Of a DNA stretch of 64,000 nucleotides, positions 51,543 through 60,080 are shown piece after piece. A program made the position numbers and the translations under genes. Each line of letters begins with the position of its first letter. The first letter of the stretch is position 1. The notes beneath the pieces are model-generated. The model worked only from the letters and a program-made list of their open reading frames with translations, made no database searches and had not been told where the DNA came from. The DNA comes from Sporichthya polymorpha DSM 43042 (GTDB taxonomy: Bacteria > Actinomycetota > Actinomycetes > Sporichthyales > Sporichthyaceae): the NCBI RefSeq assembly GCF_000384115.1, contig NZ_KB913029.1:3385057-3449056 (forward strand). Reading direction: 5' to 3'.

Positions 51543-52813
51543 GGGCCGGGCTCCGCCGGACCGCCGCCGGCGCGCTCGTCGGCGGGTTGCTGTGCACGGG
51601 CGCGGTCCTCGCCGGCGCCGGGGACTCCCGCGCCGAGACGACGTTCGACGCCACCGCCGCCGCGTACGGCGTGTGGGTCACCGCGTCCAACCCGAACTTC
51701 CCGCTCGGTGTCGTTCCCGAGGGCTCGGGCCCCACCGCCCAGGCCCGCCTGTCCGCGCTGCCTCGCTCGTCCGCGCTCGCGAGCTTTCCGTACCCGGGTG
51801 ACGGACTCGTCGGCCTGCCCGGTCTGATCGGCGCGCTCGCGCCGGGCTTCCCGCCGCTGCCGGACTACCCGCTCTACGCCAACACCGAGCTGGGTGACGA
51901 ACCGAGCGCCGTCACCGCGCCCGGCGTCGAGCTGGCGGCGGAGAGCTCGGACCGCCTGGCCGCCGGAAGGGCGCAGTCGGTGAGCGCCGCCAGCGGCTAC
52001 GTCGCGACGGCTCGCGTCGAACGCCTCAGCGACGGCGGCGTGACTGCGATCGCCGAGGCGCGGCAGTCGGCCCTCGCCCTGGCCGGGCTGGCGACGTTCG
52101 ACGGGATCCGCAGCATCGCGAAGGTGACGTCGAGTTCGGACGCGAAGCTGACGCGCAGTTCGATGCTCGAGATCGACTCCCTGCGCCTGCCCGGCGTGAA
52201 GTTCGCCGCGCCCGACGGCTCGACCTACGTCGGCCCGGAGTTCGCCTTCCGTGACGGGCAGTTCCACCTGCTCCCACCCGCGGGGGAGGGTCAGGCGACG
52301 CCGATCCCCACCGACGCGTTCTTCGACGGCCTCAAGGCCGCCGGCATCGAGGGCAGCTACCAGGCGGCCCGAACGACCGACACCGGGATCATCGCGCCCG
52401 TCCTGTCGTTCACCGCGCTGATGCCCGCGCCGCCGGACAACCCGCTCTTCGGCGGTCAGACGAAGCTGACGCTCGACATCGGACACGCCTTCGCCACGAT
52501 CGCGGCGCAGGTGATCCCCGAGGGCCCGGCGGCCGTCGCGCCCGCAGGCACGGACACCGCCGTCACCCCGACCGACACGACCCCGGCCGGGATCGACGCC
52601 GCGGGCGTCCCCGGTGCGCTGCCCTCGACCGGGGCCCTGCCGGCGGCGGCGCCCGGCGCGGTGCCGACGTCCCTGGTCGCGGGGAGCGGTGTCGTCCCCG
52701 ACTTCGGTGACCTGCGCCGCGGCGGTGTCGGCGACATCTATCTCGTGCTGGCGGGCGCCTGCCTGGCCGGCGTCCTGGTCACCGGTCTCGTCCGGCGAGG
52801 AGTACGCGCATGA
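51539..52813 (+). CDS. secreted membrane-anchored protein in the ABC importer operon
   Basis: 424 residues. Signal peptide 1-32 (LVGGLLCTGAVLAGAGDSRAE), a 340-residue exported beta-rich region with a Pro/Ala/Thr-rich linker, and a C-terminal transmembrane helix (about 399-418) followed by RRGVRA, like a surface anchor. Stop/start overlaps on both sides (GTGA with the ATPase, ATGA with the next gene). I recognise no domain. Perhaps a substrate-capture or periplasmic adaptor for the importer. Confidence 0.75.
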   Translation: MRAGLRRTAAGALVGGLLCTGAVLAGAGDSRAETTFDATAAAYGVWVTASNPNFPLGVVPEGSGPTAQARLSALPRSSALASFPYPGDGLVGLPGLIGALAPGFPPLPDYPLYANTELGDEPSAVTAPGVELAAESSDRLAAGRAQSVSAASGYVATARVERLSDGGVTAIAEARQSALALAGLATFDGIRSIAKVTSSSDAKLTRSSMLEIDSLRLPGVKFAAPDGSTYVGPEFAFRDGQFHLLPPAGEGQATPIPTDAFFDGLKAAGIEGSYQAARTTDTGIIAPVLSFTALMPAPPDNPLFGGQTKLTLDIGHAFATIAAQVIPEGPAAVAPAGTDTAVTPTDTTPAGIDAAGVPGALPSTGALPAAAPGAVPTSLVAGSGVVPDFGDLRRGGVGDIYLVLAGACLAGVLVTGLVRRGVRA

Positions 52814-53103
52814 AGGCCCCCACTCAGCACGATCTGCCGACCCTCCTCAAGGCGCAGTGGGACCGGGCTCTTGCGTTGGCCTGCATCCTCGGCGCGGTGA
52901 TCGTGCTCGTCGTCGGTTACATCGGGATCAGCGACACCCCGTACGTGGCCGAGCAGCTGCCGTACTTCATCTCGGCCGGCGCCGGCGGCGTCGTGCTGTG
53001 CGCGGTCGCGGGGATGATGTGGGTCTCCGCCGACCTGCGGGACGAGTGGCGCGAGCTGCGCGCCCTGCGCGAGCAGCTCGCCGCGTCCGACGCCGAGGTC
53101 TGA
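52810..53103 (+). CDS. small two-helix membrane protein
   Basis: 97 residues. Two hydrophobic helices (about 21-41 and 52-71) are followed by a charged helix DLRDEWRELRALREQLAASD that could be a coiled coil. Starts with an ATGA overlap after the secreted anchored protein, and is probably an accessory subunit of the importer. No family recognised. Confidence 0.7.
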   Translation: MKAPTQHDLPTLLKAQWDRALALACILGAVIVLVVGYIGISDTPYVAEQLPYFISAGAGGVVLCAVAGMMWVSADLRDEWRELRALREQLAASDAEV

Positions 53104-53114
53104 GTCCCCTCGAG

Positions 53115-53612
53115 ATGACGAGTACTCAGGTGACGACGCCTGCCGTGCGGACCCGGGCACGGACCCGGCCCGCCCGGGCGGCGCGCGAGATGCCGGACGC
53201 GCTGTGGACGCGCGCCGACCTCGTCGTGACCGTGGTCCTGCTGGCCGCCGGCGTGCTGCTGGTCGTGCTCGCGTGGTTCGGCGCGAGCGACACCACCGAC
53301 TGGGACAGCCAGATGTCGTGGACCGCCCTGGCGATGATCGGTGTGGTCGTGGCCTGCGCCGGCGTGGGGGGGTGGCTGTACCGCGGCTTCGCCCGGGTGC
53401 GTGTCGAGGCGCGCGCGGTCCGGCGTTCGGTCGGCCGGCGGATCGCGGCGCGCACCGCCCCGGCCGCCGGCGCGGACGACGCCGTCGACCGCCGCCGGGT
53501 CACCGTCGCCGGCATGGCGCACCACCACCGCGCCGATTGCCTGCTGGTGCGCGGGAAGCCGGTCGTCGCCGCGGACGAGACCCTCCTGAAGCCGTGTGGG
53601 GTCTGCGCGTGA
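53115..53612 (+). CDS. two-helix membrane protein with C-terminal His/Cys motif
   Basis: 165 residues. An N-terminal Arg/Thr-rich stretch is followed by two helices (about 36-55 and 70-89) and a basic cytosolic domain ending HHHRADCLL ... KPCGVCA, where His and Cys could bind metal. The start ATG 53115 is 11 nt after the previous stop; its own stop overlaps the permease start. Unknown function, part of the importer operon. Confidence 0.7.
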   Translation: MTSTQVTTPAVRTRARTRPARAAREMPDALWTRADLVVTVVLLAAGVLLVVLAWFGASDTTDWDSQMSWTALAMIGVVVACAGVGGWLYRGFARVRVEARAVRRSVGRRIAARTAPAAGADDAVDRRRVTVAGMAHHHRADCLLVRGKPVVAADETLLKPCGVCA

Positions 53613-55528
53613 ACGACTACCTGCCCTTCCTCGTCATCGGCGTCACCGTCGGGTCCATCTACGGCATCGCCGCGATGGGTCTCGTACTCACCTACAAGAC
53701 CTCGGGTGTACTCAACGTCGGGCACGGCGCGGTCGCGGCCGCGGCGGCGGTGTGCTTCCACCAGTTGCGCCAGGAGCACGGAGTGCCCTGGCCGGTGGCG
53801 GCCGCGATCGCGATCCTCGGCTTCGGCGTCGTCGCCGGCCTGCTGATGGAGCAACTCGCCCGGTCGCTGGCCCATGTGCCGACCAGTTCGAAACTGGTCG
53901 CGACCGTCGGTCTGGTTGTCGCGATCCCGGCGCTGGTCGCGCTGCTGTTCGGGGTGTCGGCGAAGCGGTTCGATCCCCTGTTGGAGCAGGAGACCGCGTT
54001 CACGATCTCGGGCGTCAACGTCACGACCGAGAACGTCGTGGTCGTGGTGTTCGGGCTGCTGTCCGCGGTCGCGCTCTACGTGTTCTTCAACCGCTCCCGG
54101 CTCGGGCGCGCGATGCGCGGCGTCGTGGACGACCCCGACCTGCTCGGCCTCACCGGCGTCGGCCCCGCGCGCGTACGGCGGATGGCGTGGCTGATCGGCT
54201 GCTCGTTCGCCGCGGTGTCGGGCATCCTGCTCGCGAGCGCGCAGCAGCAGCTCGACGTCACGTTCCTCTCGTTGCTGGTCGTCCAGGCCTTCGGCGCCGC
54301 CGCGATCGGCGCGTTCACGAACCTGCCGCTGGCGTACGCGGGCGGCCTCGCGATCGGTGTCCTGCAGGCGGTGCTGTCCAAGGAGGCCAGTGCGCACTCC
54401 TGGATGCAGGGCTTGGACGTCAACACCCCGTTCCTCGTGCTGTTCGTCGTCTTGCTGGTGCTGCCGCGGCGCAAGCTCGTCGAACTCGGCCGGGCGGTGC
54501 GTGGCACCGGGCGCACCCGCACCGCTCCGCCGTGGCAACAGGTCACCGGCTGGTCGGTCGTCGCCATCGCGGCACTGCTCGCCCCGAGGTACTGGGGCGT
54601 GCACCAGTCCTCGTACACGGTCGCGGCGACGCAGGTGCTGCTGTTCCTCTCGCTCGTGCTGCTCGTGCGGATCTCCGGGCAGATCTCGCTGTGCCAGGTC
54701 GGGTTCGCCGCGATCGGTGGCGCGATGGTGGGTCAGCTGCTCGACCAGGGTCTGCCGTGGGGCCTGGCCGTCCTCGGCGCGGCGCTGATCGCCGTGCCCG
54801 TCGGGGCGGTCATCGCGATCCCCGCGATCCGCCTGTCCGGGCTCTACCTCGGTCTTGCGACGCTCGGCTTCGGCATCCTGCTCGCGCAGTACGCGTACAC
54901 CAAGGACTGGTTCTTCGGCACCCAGGGTCAGGCGACGCGGCGACCCGACGGCCTCGCCGGCGACACCGCGTACTACTACCTCGTCCTCGCGTTCGGCATC
55001 GCCGCGATCCTCGCCGTCGCCGCCCTCGAACGGTCCCGCCTCGGCCGGCTGCTGCGCTCGATGGCCGACAGCCCGATCGCGCTCGCGACGCTCGGCACCA
55101 GCGTCAACGTCACCCGCACGCTGGTGTTCTGCCTCTCGGCCGCGCTCGCCGCGCTGTCCGGTGCGCTCGGGGCGTGCGTGTTCGGCTCGGTCAGCGCCGA
55201 CTCCTACAACTACCTGAACTCGCTGCTGATCCTCGCGGTGCTCTCACTCGCCGGCCGGGGCACGCTCTCGGCCGCGGTCATCGCGCCGATCATCAGCATC
55301 CTCCCGCTCGTCTACATCGACGGCGAGACTCCCGCCCAGTGGCTGCAGCTGATCTTCGGCGTCGCGGCCATCCTCTCCGCGGTCGACCTGCCCACCCGGA
55401 TCTCGAAGTTGATCGCCCGCGGCGCGGTCGACTCCGAGTACCGGCGCGGCCGCGGCGGACCCATCTCGGGCCGGACGTCGGAGCCCACCCCGACCCGGCC
55501 GCTCGTGACCACGAGGAGTGCCCCGTGA
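53609..55528 (+). CDS. fused LivH-LivM-type ABC permease
   Basis: 639 residues, about 18-20 transmembrane helices. The first half (VGSIYGIAAMGLVLTYKTSGVLNVGHGAV) is LivH-like, and the second (about 320-620) is LivM-like (ISGQISLCQVGFAAIGGAMVGQLL, AIRLSGLYLGLATLGFGILLAQ). LivH and LivM are usually separate genes. The GTG at 53609 overlaps the preceding stop (GTGA). The tail is Arg/Thr-rich. It forms the channel for the two binding lipoproteins that follow. Confidence 0.9.
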   Translation: MNDYLPFLVIGVTVGSIYGIAAMGLVLTYKTSGVLNVGHGAVAAAAAVCFHQLRQEHGVPWPVAAAIAILGFGVVAGLLMEQLARSLAHVPTSSKLVATVGLVVAIPALVALLFGVSAKRFDPLLEQETAFTISGVNVTTENVVVVVFGLLSAVALYVFFNRSRLGRAMRGVVDDPDLLGLTGVGPARVRRMAWLIGCSFAAVSGILLASAQQQLDVTFLSLLVVQAFGAAAIGAFTNLPLAYAGGLAIGVLQAVLSKEASAHSWMQGLDVNTPFLVLFVVLLVLPRRKLVELGRAVRGTGRTRTAPPWQQVTGWSVVAIAALLAPRYWGVHQSSYTVAATQVLLFLSLVLLVRISGQISLCQVGFAAIGGAMVGQLLDQGLPWGLAVLGAALIAVPVGAVIAIPAIRLSGLYLGLATLGFGILLAQYAYTKDWFFGTQGQATRRPDGLAGDTAYYYLVLAFGIAAILAVAALERSRLGRLLRSMADSPIALATLGTSVNVTRTLVFCLSAALAALSGALGACVFGSVSADSYNYLNSLLILAVLSLAGRGTLSAAVIAPIISILPLVYIDGETPAQWLQLIFGVAAILSAVDLPTRISKLIARGAVDSEYRRGRGGPISGRTSEPTPTRPLVTTRSAP

Positions 55529-57021
55529 TCCGTACCCGTTCCTCGCACCGCCGTCTGCTGAGGACCGCGGCCGTCACCGCCGCTGTCGCGCTCGTGCTCA
55601 CCGGCTGCGGTTCCCGCCTGGACCGCGCGTCGGTCGTCGCCGCGGAGAGCGGCGAACTCGCCGAGCGGCTGGCCGAGGCGCAGGCGAACAACGCCGCGGC
55701 CGCACCCGCGACGACGGACACCGACCCGGGTGCGGGCGTCGGTGCGGTCGCGCCCGGCCAGACCGTCGACGCCCCGGTCGCGGCGGGGACGAACACCGGG
55801 GGAGCGGTCGCCACCCCGACGCCGGCCGCGTCCGCCACGGGTGGCGGTGCCAAGGCGAACACCAACGGCGCGAGTACCGGCAAGACCCCCGTGGCGGCCG
55901 GGTGCGCGAAGCAGGGCCCGCCCGTGGTGATCGGTCAGGTCGGCGCGTTCAGCGGTCTGGTCGGCGCGAACACCCAGGGCGCGGTGAACACCCTCCCCGT
56001 GTGGGTGCGTGACGTGAACGCCCGCGGCGGCATCGGGTGCCATCCCGTGACGCTGTTTCAGAAGGACACCGCCTCGGACCCGGCGAAGGCCGAGGCCGCG
56101 GTCAAGGAGATGGTCAACGTCCGCGGCGCGGTCGCGCTGGTGGCGAGCTACGCCCCGCTCGACATCGTCGGGTTCCGCAAGGGCGTCGAGTCGGCGAAGA
56201 TCGTCTCGATCGGCGGCGACCAGGTGACCCCGGACTGGCACATGTCGCCGTACCTGTACCCGGTCGGGGGGATCGAGCGGGCGCAGTTCGCCGGGTCCGC
56301 GAAGGCGCTGCAGGCCAAGGGCGTCGACAAGCTCGCGATCTTCTACTGCGTCGAGTCCACGGCGTGCACGGCGTTCAGGGACACCCTCGACAAGGAGGGG
56401 TACGCCAAGAAGTTCGGAATGGACATCGTCTACCAGACGCAGGTGTCCCTGACGCAGAACGACTTCACCTCGGCCTGCCAGTCGGCGAAGAACGCCGGGG
56501 CGAAGGCGGTCGTGTTCGCCGGTGACGCCGGGGGCGTCCAGCGCACGGCCCGGTCCTGCGCGACCGTCGGCCTGAGCGTCCCGATCGTCATCGCGGCGAC
56601 GCAGGCGACGTTCGACCCGAACGACAAGAACCTGCAGAAGGCGACCGTGTCGATGGCGTCGGCCATCTTCCCGTTCACCCAGCAGGACAACGAGGCGCAG
56701 AAGGCCTTCCGCGCCGCGATGGCGCGGTACAACCCGACGGCCGACATCAACCACGCCGCCGCGCTGACGTGGTCCAGCGCCAAGATGCTGGAGCGCGCGA
56801 TCGAGCTGCTCGGCCCGTCGGTGCACGAGGTCCCGCTCACGCGCGACCACATCATGCAGGGCCTCGGCAAGATCAAGAAGGAGACCCTCGGCGGGCTCAT
56901 TCCGGCGACCTCGTACACCTTCAACCAGAAGCAGGCCGCCGAGAACCTGTGCTACGCCGCCATGGCCTTCGACCACCGCGGCTTCCACGCACCCCAGGGA
57001 TCGAAATTTGACTGCATCTGA
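55525..57021 (+). CDS. ABC substrate-binding lipoprotein 1 (LivJ/K-type)
   Basis: 498 residues. Lipobox LVLTGCGS near residue 29, an Ala/Thr/Gly-rich linker of about 90 residues, then a periplasmic-binding fold: VVIGQVGAFSGLVGANTQG, PVWVRDVNARGGIGCHPV, and AKIVSIGGDQVTPDWHMSPYLYPVGGIERAQFAG in split form. Six or more Cys are conserved with the second protein. The GTG start overlaps the permease stop. Ligand unknown; more likely a small acid or cyclic compound than leucine. Confidence 0.88.
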   Translation: MIRTRSSHRRLLRTAAVTAAVALVLTGCGSRLDRASVVAAESGELAERLAEAQANNAAAAPATTDTDPGAGVGAVAPGQTVDAPVAAGTNTGGAVATPTPAASATGGGAKANTNGASTGKTPVAAGCAKQGPPVVIGQVGAFSGLVGANTQGAVNTLPVWVRDVNARGGIGCHPVTLFQKDTASDPAKAEAAVKEMVNVRGAVALVASYAPLDIVGFRKGVESAKIVSIGGDQVTPDWHMSPYLYPVGGIERAQFAGSAKALQAKGVDKLAIFYCVESTACTAFRDTLDKEGYAKKFGMDIVYQTQVSLTQNDFTSACQSAKNAGAKAVVFAGDAGGVQRTARSCATVGLSVPIVIAATQATFDPNDKNLQKATVSMASAIFPFTQQDNEAQKAFRAAMARYNPTADINHAAALTWSSAKMLERAIELLGPSVHEVPLTRDHIMQGLGKIKKETLGGLIPATSYTFNQKQAAENLCYAAMAFDHRGFHAPQGSKFDCI

Positions 57022-58486
57022 GTTCTCCCGGCGGGCTCTCCGTGCCGCCGCCGTCGTCGCTTCCGCAGCGCTCGTCCTGAGCGCCTGCGGTGCGCGGACC
57101 GATCACGCCGCCGTGGTCGCCGCCGAGAGTGGCGGCCTCGCCGAGCAGCTCGCGCAGACCCAGGCGAGTGCGGCCGCCGCCGCTCCCGCGACGGCCGACG
57201 CCGGGACGGGTGCGGTCGCCGCGGCGCCGGGCGCGGTCGCCGCGGTCGGCGGAACGGTGCCGGCCGGGGGAGCGGGCGCGGCCCCGACCCCGGCGGCGGG
57301 CACCAAGTCCTCGGCGGGCCGGACCAATGCGAGCGGCGGTGCCAAGACGCCGGTCGCCGCCGGCTGCGCGAAGCAGGGGCCGCCGGTCGTCCTCGGCCAG
57401 GTCGGGGCGTTCAGCGGTCTGGTCGGGGCCAACAACCAGGGTGCGGTGCAGACGCTCCCGGTCTGGGTGCGCGACGTGAACGCCCGTGGCGGCCTCGGCT
57501 GTCACCCGGTGACGCTGTTTCAGAAGGACACCGCCTCGGACCCCGCCAAGGCGGAGGCCGCCGTGAAGGAGATGGTCCAGGTCCGCAACGCGGTGGCGCT
57601 GATCGCCAGTTACGCGCCGCTCGACATCGTCGGATTCCGCAAGGGTGTCGAGTCCGCGAAGATCGTGTCGGTCGGCGGAGACCAGGTCACCCCGGACTGG
57701 CACCTCTCGCCGTACCTGTACCCGGTGGGCGGTATCGAGAAGGCGCAGTTCGCCGGCTCGGCCAAGGCGCTGCAGTCCAAGGGCGTCGACAAGCTCGCGA
57801 TCTTCTACTGCGTCGAGTCCTCGGCGTGCACGGCGTTCAAGGACACGCTGGACCGCGACGGCTACGCCAAGAAGTTCGGGATGTCGATCGTCTACCAGAC
57901 GCAGATCTCCCTGACCCAGAACGACTTCACCTCCGCCTGCCAGGCCGCCAAGAATGCCGGGGCGAAGGCGGTCGTGTTCGCCGGCGACGCCGGGGGTGTC
58001 CAGCGCACGGCCCGCTCGTGCGCGACCGTTGGGCTCGACGTCCCGATCGTCATCACCGCGAGCCAGGCGACGTTCGACCCGAACGACAAGAACCTGCAGA
58101 AGGCGACGGTCTCGATGGCCACGCCGATCTTCCCGTTCATCTCGACCGACGACAACCAGGCGATCAAGGACTACCGCGCCGCGATGGCGCGCTACAACCC
58201 GACGGCGGAGTTCAACAACGCCAGCGCGCTCACCTGGTCCAGCGCGAAGATGCTCGAGCGCGCGGTCGAGCTCCTCGGCCCGTCGGCACGCGACGTCCCG
58301 CTCACCCGCGACCTGATTCTGCAAGGCCTCGGCAAGGTGAAGAAGGAGACCCTGGGCGGGCTGATCCCGGCCACGACCTACACCCTGAACCAGCCCCACG
58401 CCCAGGAGAACTTCTGCTTCGCCGCGATGGGCTTCGACAGCCGCGGCTTCTTCGCCCCCGCCGGCGCCCGCTTCGACTGCATCTGA
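57008..58486 (+). CDS. ABC substrate-binding lipoprotein 2 (paralog of 55525-57021)
   Basis: 492 residues. TTG 57008, with AGGGA upstream, overlaps the preceding gene by 14 nt. Lipobox LVLSACGA, then an Ala/Pro-rich linker of different length. The core is nearly the same as the first protein (KNAGAKAVVFAGDAGGVQRTARSCATVGL in split form in both), with differences concentrated in linker and near ISTDDNQAIKDYRA. A recent tandem duplication giving two specificities is likely. Confidence 0.88.
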   Translation: MTASEFSRRALRAAAVVASAALVLSACGARTDHAAVVAAESGGLAEQLAQTQASAAAAAPATADAGTGAVAAAPGAVAAVGGTVPAGGAGAAPTPAAGTKSSAGRTNASGGAKTPVAAGCAKQGPPVVLGQVGAFSGLVGANNQGAVQTLPVWVRDVNARGGLGCHPVTLFQKDTASDPAKAEAAVKEMVQVRNAVALIASYAPLDIVGFRKGVESAKIVSVGGDQVTPDWHLSPYLYPVGGIEKAQFAGSAKALQSKGVDKLAIFYCVESSACTAFKDTLDRDGYAKKFGMSIVYQTQISLTQNDFTSACQAAKNAGAKAVVFAGDAGGVQRTARSCATVGLDVPIVITASQATFDPNDKNLQKATVSMATPIFPFISTDDNQAIKDYRAAMARYNPTAEFNNASALTWSSAKMLERAVELLGPSARDVPLTRDLILQGLGKVKKETLGGLIPATTYTLNQPHAQENFCFAAMGFDSRGFFAPAGARFDCI

Positions 58487-58505
58487 CGCGCCCGCTGTTC
58501 AGAAA

Positions 58506-58518
58506 GGGGTGTCACCCC
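58506..58518. terminator. short hairpin after the ABC importer operon
   Basis: GGGGTG-T-CACCCC, 6-bp arms, part of a longer weak structure. It sits between convergent SBP2 and TetR genes and contains the same GGGGTG core seen in the other terminators. Confidence 0.5.
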
Positions 58519-58558
58519 CACTGTTGAAGGCGGGGGAGGAGTGTCGGTTGGTGCTCGG

Positions 58559-59188
58559 TCAGTCCCCGGTCGGCAGACCCAGCAGGGCGCGGGTCGAGCG
58601 GACGAGCCCGGCGAAGTCGCGGGCGTTGGGGAGCAGCAGGGCCTCGTTGTTCAAGCCGGTGAGGATCGTGACCAGCGCGCGGCTGAGGTCGATGCGGGCG
58701 CGCGGGGTGGGGGCGAGCGAGTCGGGCGCGAGCGCGGCGAGCGAGTCGAAGAACTCCCGGTAGGTCCGCAGCAACGGCCGCAGACCATCGCGCAGCTCCG
58801 GCCGGCGCGGGTACTCGAACTGGATCACCATGAACATGCGCGCAAGTGCGCGCTCGGTGTCCATCAACGTCACCGCGGCGGAGAGCAGGGCTTCGAGGGC
58901 CGCCGCGAACTCGGTCTCGCCGGCGACCGCCTCCTGGAACCGACTGAGGACAGGGGCGTACGCGTCCTCCGCCGCGGCCACGAACAGCCCGGCCTTGCCG
59001 TCGAAGTGGTGGTAGAGCGTCGGGGGGTTGACGCCCGCCGCCTTGACCAGGTCCTGGACCGTCGTGCTGCCGTAGCCCTGGGATCCGAACACGTCACGAG
59101 CGGCGGCGATCAGGCGGGCCCGACCGTCGGGAGCGTCCGACCGCGGCGGCCGTCCCCGCCGGGCGACGACCGGTGCCGCCTTCGCCAT
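58559..59188 (-). CDS. TetR-family regulator
   Basis: 209 residues. RARLIAAARDVFGSQGYGSTTVQDLVKAAGVNPPTLYHHFDGKAGLF in split form is the canonical HTH with the FxxxG and YHHF features; a helical ligand domain follows. Divergent from the crotonase/P450 operon, with two palindromes in between. It probably represses that operon until a CoA ester or related ligand binds. Confidence 0.92.
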   Translation of the reverse strand: MAKAAPVVARRGRPPRSDAPDGRARLIAAARDVFGSQGYGSTTVQDLVKAAGVNPPTLYHHFDGKAGLFVAAAEDAYAPVLSRFQEAVAGETEFAAALEALLSAAVTLMDTERALARMFMVIQFEYPRRPELRDGLRPLLRTYREFFDSLAALAPDSLAPTPRARIDLSRALVTILTGLNNEALLLPNARDFAGLVRSTRALLGLPTGD

Positions 59189-59245
59189 CGTGCCTCCTTG
59201 AGCCCGCCTCAGGGTAACCGTCCGGCGCTGCTTGACTGCCCGTGA

Positions 59246-59287
59246 AATGTATTGTTCACTACATTCTAATGTACTGAACGCTACATT
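59246..59287. promoter_or_regulatory. two tandem 20-bp TetR-type operators
   Basis: AATGTATTGTTCACTACATT (59246-59265) and AATGTACTGAACGCTACATT (59268-59287) share AATGTA...TACATT arms. They are 22 bp apart, two helical turns, so two dimers could bind on the same face. The element ends 24 nt before ATG 59311 and lies 57 nt from the TetR start, in a GC-rich surrounding. Confidence 0.75.
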
Positions 59288-59310
59288 CGCCGGTCAACGA
59301 AGAAGGTTCC

Positions 59311-60075
59311 ATGTCGAGCGTGAGCACCACGGTGGCCGACGGGGTCGGCACCATCACCTTCACCCGCCCCGAGCGCCGCAACGCCCTCAGCCTGGAGCTG
59401 CTGGGCCAGCTGTCGGACGCCCTGGACGCCTGGAAGAACGACGACTCCGTCGCGGCGGTCGTGATCACCGGCGGCGAGGACGTCTTCTGCGCCGGCCTCG
59501 ACCTCGACCTGCAGTCGGGCTTCACCGACGAGACCCGGGCGGCCTACTCCGCCGCCTGCCTGCGCGCCTACGGGACGCTGCTCGACTACTGCAAGCCGAC
59601 CATCGCGGCCGTCGGCGGCCCGGCGCTCGGCGGCGGTCTCGACATCGCGGTGTTCTGCGACATCCGCGTCGGCGCCGACAACGGCCTGTTCGGCTACGCC
59701 CAGATCAAGTTCGGTCTGACGCCGTACTTCTCGCCGCTGTGGCGCATCGTCGGCCTGTCCCAGGCGAAGCTGCTCACCTTCAGCGGTGACCGCATCGACC
59801 CGCAGGAGGCCCTACGGATCGGCCTGATCGACCGGCTCGTGCCCGCCGGCACCGTCGTCAAGGCGGCGACCGAACTGGCCCGGTCGATCGCCGAGACGAC
59901 GACCGCGTCCGCGATGAACAACAAGGAGATGGCGCTGCGCTCCCCGGCGATGGACCCGATCTCCGCGCTGACCTACGAGACGCTCGCCTACAAGGAGGTC
60001 ATCCGTCACCCCGAGGTGAACGAGCGCATCCAGCAGGCGTTCTCCAAGATCAGCTCCCGCGCGAAGAAGGCCTGA
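59311..60075 (+). CDS. enoyl-CoA hydratase/isomerase family protein 1
   Basis: 254 residues. ITFTRPERRNALSLELL, DVFCAGLDLDL, and GPALGGGLDIAVFCDIRVGAD are the crotonase elements. By eye, the two classical hydratase glutamates are replaced by Asp (GGGLDIA) and Gln (YAQIKFG). The following gene shows the same change, so the two may form a pair. First gene of the operon controlled by the tandem palindromes. The ATG follows GAAGAAGG. Confidence 0.9.
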   Translation: MSSVSTTVADGVGTITFTRPERRNALSLELLGQLSDALDAWKNDDSVAAVVITGGEDVFCAGLDLDLQSGFTDETRAAYSAACLRAYGTLLDYCKPTIAAVGGPALGGGLDIAVFCDIRVGADNGLFGYAQIKFGLTPYFSPLWRIVGLSQAKLLTFSGDRIDPQEALRIGLIDRLVPAGTVVKAATELARSIAETTTASAMNNKEMALRSPAMDPISALTYETLAYKEVIRHPEVNERIQQAFSKISSRAKKA

Positions 60076-60080
60076 TCCCG

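Noticed and set aside
59246-59287. KstR-type operator
   Set aside because: The arms AATGTA/TACATT do not match the AACnnGTT core of KstR sites.
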